From Cricetomys ansorgei (lineage: Eukaryota > Chordata > Mammalia > Rodentia > Nesomyidae), in NCBI GenBank assembly GCA_026225945.1, contig JAMJFZ010001816.1, positions 9,389,001 through 9,453,000 on the forward strand: a DNA stretch of 64,000 nt. Direction: 5' to 3'. A model generated the notes under the pieces. It was given only the letters and a program-made list of their open reading frames with translations. It was not told where the DNA came from and ran no database searches. A program made the translations under genes and the position numbers. Each line of letters begins with the position of its first letter. Position 1 is the stretch's first letter. Positions 58,696 through 64,000 of the stretch are shown piece by piece.

Positions 58696-60080
58696 TTTTA
58701 AAAATTATTTATTTAAAGCTATTTCTAAACTTAAATATATTTTGATCATATTTTCTCTTCTCTCAAGTCCTTCCAGTTCCTGCCTTCCTACCTACCCAAC
58801 TTTATGTTCTTTCTCAACATAACAAACAAAACACCAATGCAACAGCAAAACTCCCCAAGAAAATGAAATATAATATAATTCCACCCAAAAAATAAATTAA
58901 ATTAAATTAAATTAAAACATTACTTCCAACTATAACTAAATAAAATCATATAATAAACTGTGGAGTCCTTTTTATGTTGTCAATTACTCCTGAATATGAG
59001 GTCTGTCCTGGAATGGTTGGTATAAACAGAGTCACTCCATTAAAGAAAACTAATTTCCCTCTCCAGGTTTGAAATGTAAATGACAGTTTAGTTGTTAACA
59101 TTTAGCCTACTGGCTAGGTTTTCATTCATGAATTCAATCATTCATTTATTCATTCATCTTTTTAAAATCTAATAAAATGTAATAAAAACTTACCAAATGA
59201 AAGTTGAACAAGACAATTTGAAAGGAAAGAGCCCAAGAGAAGGCACAAGAATCAGAGACCCACTCATTTGCATATTAAGGAATCTCATAAAAAAACTAAA
59301 CTTCAAGCTATAATAAAAGCTCAGAGGACCTGATGCAGACCTGTGAAGGCCCTGTGCCTGCTGCTTCAGTCTCTGTGAGTTCATGATGATTTAGAAGGTC
59401 TTGTTTTCTTGGTGTCCTTCCCCTACTGGCCCTTACATTCATTCTGCCTCCTTTTCAATGGGGTTCCACTAGTCATGAGGGCAGGGATTTGATAAAGGCA
59501 TCTCATGTAGTGCTGTGTTCCAAGATCTTTACTTTCTGCTTAACGTCTGGCTGTGGGTCACTATATTTGTTACTGTCTGCTGCAGGAGGAAACTTCTCTG
59601 GTGAATGATTAGTCAGGCACTGATCTACAAACAGATTATCATTAGAAGTCATTTTATTACAGCATTTTTTTTCTTTATTTAGACCAATGTTTTTTTTTTT
59701 TTTTTAACCCTAGCTCCCTGAGCTCCCTGAGTCTCAGACTATTGATCTCCCAAGTAGTGTAGGATATGGGTTTCATCTCATGGAGTGGGCCTTACATCAG
59801 ATCAGTTATTCACTGGATACTCTCACAAGCCTTGAGTCACCATTGCTCTAGCATATTTTGCAGGAAGTACACCATTGTAATAAGGGTTTGTTGCTAGATT
59901 AGTATTTACCCTTTTCTTTTGATAGTGTGAAGAGGACCTTCTTGTACTGAAGATTCTGGAAAGTAGTGGAAAGTGGCTCTGTGTAGGCACCAGCTCAACA
60001 TCTTCATGTTTAAATGAGTTTTGTAGGAGTTGTCTTCAACATTGGGGTTTTGCTTTCAATTTGGAGAAAGAAATCCTAAG
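58696..60080 (-). mobile_element. L1 3' end (Lx-like), minus strand, ~1.4 kb
   Basis: The longest L1 3' piece in the window. In order on the plus strand: 'attttgatcatattttctct' (58738), 'aactttatgttctttctcaa' (58799), 'ctgtggagtcctttttatgt' (58958), 'tactcctgaatatgaggtct' (58984), 'gcctgctgcttcagtctctg' (59356), 'tgtcctt' then 'ctgctgcaggaggaaacttc' (59578), 'catctcatggagtgggcctt' (59774), 'caccattgctctagcatatt' (59839), 'gtgtaggcaccagctcaaca' (59981). It runs into the end of ORF2 at the right but has no open frame. A T tract at 59689-59705 and a doubled 'agctccctg' (59713-59730) are local changes. Confidence 0.88.
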
Positions 60081-60199
60081 TTAAGGGTTTTTTAATATGA
60101 AGATACTTGAGTTACATAATAAGTTCAAGGCTGTCTTAAGCTAGGGAATAAGTCTGTTTCAACTCCTAAGTATATAAACCAACAACATGACCACTCCAT

Positions 60200-60395
60200 G
60201 GTATGGTTATGGTGAAGGTTTTCATTGAATGTATGCAAGAGAAAGAGAGAACATCCAGTGAAGATCCAGGAAGAGCCTAGAGCAGAGAGAGAAAGTAGAC
60301 TAAACATGGCCAGGGGACTGGACCTGGCCATGAGAGAAGCAAGAGCAGATCTGAGGTAGTGGGGAAGAGTGGGAGGCAGAAGGAGAATGAGAGGG

Positions 60396-60456
<61 letters not shown>

Positions 60457-60543
60457 GGAGAATGGAGAGAGGGGGAAGAGGGAGACAAAGGAGAGAGGAT
60501 GGGGAACATAGCTGATGGTTATAATAAGCAGGTGGGAGAGGAA
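60200..60543. repeat. Purine-rich low-complexity block around (CA)25
   Basis: GA-rich sequence (60231-60391 and 60452-60543) on both sides of a (CA)n tract at 60402-60451. It recalls GA-rich parts of rodent LTR elements, but I cannot name one. Frames on the minus strand (60125-60509) come from the CA tract. Confidence 0.75.
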
Positions 60544-61022
60544 ATCATGTGAGCTGGAAAAGTTTAAGTGAGAAGAGGGATGCTAACATGGTCTTTGAAA
60601 TGTAAAATCGGCCTTGTGATGCTGAGGGAGCCTGGAGGCCAGCTTGTATTTGGTAGGCTAATAGGCACCACATAGAGCCATTTCTTCCTTCTGGTGCTTT
60701 TTTTTTTTTTTTAATTTGAGGAAATGGAGTTTCCTTTAGACCTGACACTCATAAAATAACAATAATTAAAAAGATAAAAGCCAATCATAAAATGAAGAAT
60801 TCATTAAGCAGAGAAATCTCAGAATGCCTAGTGAAAGCTTATACCTTACACAATAATGAAATCACATAACAATTACGTTATAGAAAGTTCTATCATCTCA
60901 CTTTTTATTTATTAATGTATGCACTCCAGTTTCCTCTCTGTTTTTAAAATCAACTCACTACATAATGTAGACTACTAAAGTCTTGGGTCAATGTTGACTA
61001 TTGGCATGAAAGAGAATAGCAT
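60544..61022. other. Single-copy DNA, nothing assigned
   Basis: Contains a T tract at 60699-60713. No gene or repeat recognised. Confidence 0.5.
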
Positions 61023-61451
61023 TGTTAAGAACCCCAATGCCCTAGACCTATTGGAGAGCAAGGCCTTCAGGGATCAGGTTCCTGGAGTGACAAAATCCTC
61101 CCCTGGCCAGATTACTAATGCTGGCATTGTGTTCAGGAACTATCAACTACAGGTTCCTTCTCCTAGATGACTGAAATCTGAGACTGCTCAGTAGGAAAAG
61201 AGCTCCTACTGAGATTAGGGAACTTGCCTTTACTTCTTTCATGTTTTATGTAACAAATGTGCTAAATTACCAATGTGCCACTGGTGCACTTTGATCAGGT
61301 TGCACAGCCCACCTAGATTTTCTGTATGTCTGTCTATGGTTTCTTGATGCCTTGTCCCATGTAGGTCAATCTCTTAACCATGAAAACCATGGTATTATGT
61401 ACTGAATAAAGGTGAGCCTCCTGTTCTTTTAACTTGCTACTGGATTCTACA
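61023..61451 (+). mobile_element. Candidate solo LTR, 429 bp
   Basis: A less AT-rich block beginning TGTTAAGAACCCC and ending GGATTCTACA, so TG...CA. It has an AATAAA at 61405-61410 placed 41 bp before the end, as in an LTR's R/U5. The flanks are AGCAT (61018-61022) and GGCAT (61452-61456), a 5-bp match with one difference. I do not recognise the family, so this rests on structure alone. There is no viral coding sequence. Confidence 0.45.
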
Positions 61452-61889
61452 GGCATGCGCTAGCAGATGTATACAGGATAGACAGAGAAATGTATTAGAA
61501 ACATGATCCACTGCTTTCTCGTGAATGTGCTGTTCTTTTAGCAATGATCGTGTGTTTAGTTTTGTCATCTTTATTTCAAGGAGTTGAACAATTTCCTTCC
61601 CTTTCTTGTTTAGGCATATTAATATAACAGCACTCAGCTGTGAGCAATACCTGAGTGTTCTGATGTCTTTTTAATTATTTAACACTACACACATACATTT
61701 TAACATGTATGTGTATGCATGCATGCGTGAGTGAATGGCATACATTGTAAAGCAGTTATTTAAAATATACATTTTGGAAAATGAAAAAGAATTGGTTCAA
61801 ACCTACAGTTTTATATAATTTCAGGCTTGATTTTACCTTCTGTTGTTTTGCTTGTTTGTTTTATATTGCTGTTGTTGCTTGTTTTCTTT
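61452..61889. other. Single-copy DNA, nothing assigned
   Basis: A short (TG)(CA)-like patch 'tgtatgtgtatgcatgcatg' near 61706. Otherwise nothing recognised. Confidence 0.5.
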
Positions 61890-62025
61890 TTGTTCTGGGA
61901 GAAAAAGTCTCATGTATCCAAGGCTGACCTTGAGTTTCATATGTAACAGAGGATGACCTTGACCTGAACTCCTGTTTCTACCTCTGAGGCATTGTTATAA
62001 CAGGCATTCACTACTAAGCCCAGTT
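61890..62025 (-). repeat. B4/RSINE1-type SINE, minus strand
   Basis: The plus strand shows 'aaaaagtctcatgtatccaa', 'ggctgaccttgagtttcata', 'gaggatgaccttgacctgaa', 'ctcctgtttctacctctgag', 'aacaggcattcactactaag'. The repeated 'tgacctt' module marks RSINE1/B4 rather than plain B1. Confidence 0.78.
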
Positions 62026-62884
62026 CTTATTCTTAAAAGAGAAATAAGAGTTATTAACATGATATTTTTGTATTTTTCTATTCTTGAACCCAATTTGTTT
62101 AATATAAAGCTTAAAATATAGTCATTTTACAAGTGAAAAAAAAAATGAAAATCTTTTCATTTGGACCTTTGCACCTATAAACCTAAAACTGTAAAACTAT
62201 AAAGGAACAAAAATATACCAAAGCTATGAGGAAAATAAAACTTACTTTTACACAGAATAAGTAGTATGAAAAGTCTAAAATCTCATATATTTCAGTTGCT
62301 GTTTCTTGACTCTCAATAGAGGAAGAATTTCTCATTGTAATTGCTACTCTGACACAGATAATGGTTACATTCAGCTTCTATTGAAAATTTCAGAGATATT
62401 AAGAAAAACGTAAAATTGTGAACATTTTGACCTTCAAGTAAGAGAATGAAAAAAGTGATTGTACAAAGAATCGCACCAAATTGATATAGTAATACACTGC
62501 ATTAGAGGAACACAAGTAGCCCAGTTAGAGTTGATAATGTGAGCTATTTTTAGTTTTGCTACATGAAATAGACTTATAAATTTGAGGTTTCAAGATAAGA
62601 AAATTGGGATTTCCAATACAATAACATAAAAAGGATATGAACATATCTGGACACATAATTTTATTTTCAAAAATAGCAATATCAGACTTGATAGGGTACA
62701 TATTTCAGTGCTTAAGAAGGTAATGAGCAACCAATAACATATTGTTGATTTTTAAATCCTTGAGTTTCAAGATTTAACTATAGCCTGTAGCTGTAGATTT
62801 ACCAGATATAGATACTGATTCAGAATAAAGGCTTTTATTCTTTGTCTAATTAAATCACCAATCCTTAGTACTGGAGCCCTGGAG
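62026..62884. other. AT-rich DNA, nothing assigned
   Basis: No gene or repeat recognised. Confidence 0.5.
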
Positions 62885-63290
62885 CACTTTGATCTTCATA
62901 CAATCTACTCTTAAACCTAGTTCTGATAGGCTTTAACCTCTATACAATCTAGAATGCCTTAGCTTCCACTGCTGACTGAGTAATCCCAACTAGCCTCCTC
63001 CCAACTCTGATGCTTCTGACTGCTTCTGTCTCTGTGAGCTCTCATTGACCCATTCTGTCTGCTGTAACTGACTGACTCTAAGTCCTTCTTCTGAGTGTTG
63101 TGTGAATTCTTACTCTGACTCATCTCAGATGTCACTTCGAGTCTGACACTGACTCCTGAGTTCTGCTTCTTGTGTCTACTTCCACATTGTTTCTGTTTCA
63201 GTGATTAAAGGCATGGGGCACCACTGTCTTCTGAATTCTGAGATTAAAGGTGTCCACATTCCATCCAGACCACACAAGTCTCTGAATGTA
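62885..63290. mobile_element. RMER17-like rodent LTR (copy 2)
   Basis: Same family and orientation as 43805-44290: 'tcatacaatctactcttaaa' (62898), 'cctctatacaatctagaatg' (62938), 'ccactgctgactgagtaatc' (62966), 'gattaaaggcatggggcacc' (63202), 'tctgagattaaaggtgtcca' (63238). The doubled 'acaatcta' module is present as in copy 1. The 'gattaaagg' pieces resemble B1 sequence and may be part of the family. Confidence 0.6.
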
Positions 63291-63381
63291 AACTCTTGCA
63301 AACTACTTTCACACAGGCCTATTTCTCTATACAAGACTACTCTCTTAATATTACTCTTCTTTTAACATTATGTATTAGTCA

Positions 63382-63497
<116 letters not shown>

Positions 63498-63689
63498 GAG
63501 GTTTCAAGATATATATATTAGTATTTCTGCATTCATATATATGCAAACTTGAGATGAAACACAGATCCTACTAAAATCTGTCCTAAGCATAGATAATTAA
63601 GAACTAAGTTAAATGAATTTTAAAAACCAGTGAGCATCTAGACATCTTGACAGCATGATCAGAAATACATAAGGGTTGCAGAGAGACAT

Positions 63690-63890
63690 AATGAACTTAT
63701 TTTGACTTTATTATATTGTCTTGTATTTTCATTAATATTATCTTTTAATTTATTTAAAAGGGAGATGGAGTCTTTTAATTTATTTAAAGCTGAGAGGGAT
63801 GGAGGGAAGGGAGGAGAGGGGTCAGGATGTATTATATTAGAGAAGAAAAATTTAAATCTAAAAAAGAAATAAAAATAAAAGGAAATTAAT
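63690..63890 (+). mobile_element. Short L1 3' end, plus strand
   Basis: T-rich stretch, a doubled 'gtcttttaatttatttaaa' (63770 and a near copy at 63741), then the G/A-rich terminus 'gggatggagggaagggagga' and 'caggatgtattatattagag' with an A-rich tail. The end matches the L1 terminus at 54.77 kb. The 79-codon minus-strand frame here is a shadow. Confidence 0.72.
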
Positions 63891-64000
63891 AAAACCAATA
63901 GTTATGACAAAACAATCAGGGAATTTAAATATATGTCTATTTAAAACTTGTTATACATTCATACCATAACACAAAAGAAATGCTATCTGATGCTCAAATT

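Overview
This is AT-rich nuclear DNA from a rodent, most likely a murine (mouse or rat type). The evidence is the mix of B1, B3/B2-like, B4/RSINE1-like and ID-like SINEs, many L1 3' ends of the old rodent (Lx-like) kind, rodent-type LTRs, a nonautonomous hAT family I know as URR1, and older pan-mammalian MIR, L1M and MaLR relics. I could not decide between mouse, rat and a close relative, because I see no clearly young L1Md, B2 or rat ID copy.

I found no protein-coding gene, RNA gene, CpG island or bacterial-type feature that I can support. All long open frames fall on (CA)n or (TA)n tracts, on repeats, or on AT-rich sequence with no domain. The window reads as a gene desert or the inside of a very large intron. 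Family names come from memory of consensus sequences, not from a search. Repeat edges are usually good to about 10-30 bp.

Layout. 1-13.7 kb: mostly old single-copy AT-rich DNA with a few SINEs, one L1 3' end (about 6.55-7.17 kb), and an unassigned less AT-rich block (about 11.05-12.35 kb). 13.7-14.8 kb: an ancient L1M ORF2/3' end carrying a TA-rich tandem array. 15-31 kb: MaLR, URR1, L1 3' ends, and long microsatellites, several of them grown from SINE or L1 tails. 31.5-46 kb: the oldest part, with three MIRs, degenerate L1 ORF2 pieces on both strands, a perfect 73-bp tandem duplication at 37.9 kb, and an unassigned rodent repeat at 33-34.2 kb. 47-60 kb: dense accessory DNA, with five L1 3' ends, one of which looks 5'-inverted, a 19-bp minisatellite, a B1 inside an L1 with its target duplication visible, a retrovirus-type solo LTR with promoter and poly(A) signals, and a second solo LTR nested in URR1 with an exact 6-bp target duplication. 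60-64 kb: a candidate solo LTR, a B4-like SINE, an RMER17-like LTR, a TA-TG-TA microsatellite and one more L1 3' end.

There is no set of genes working together here. The interest lies in the order of insertions, a few recent-looking tandem rearrangements, and three blocks I could not assign.
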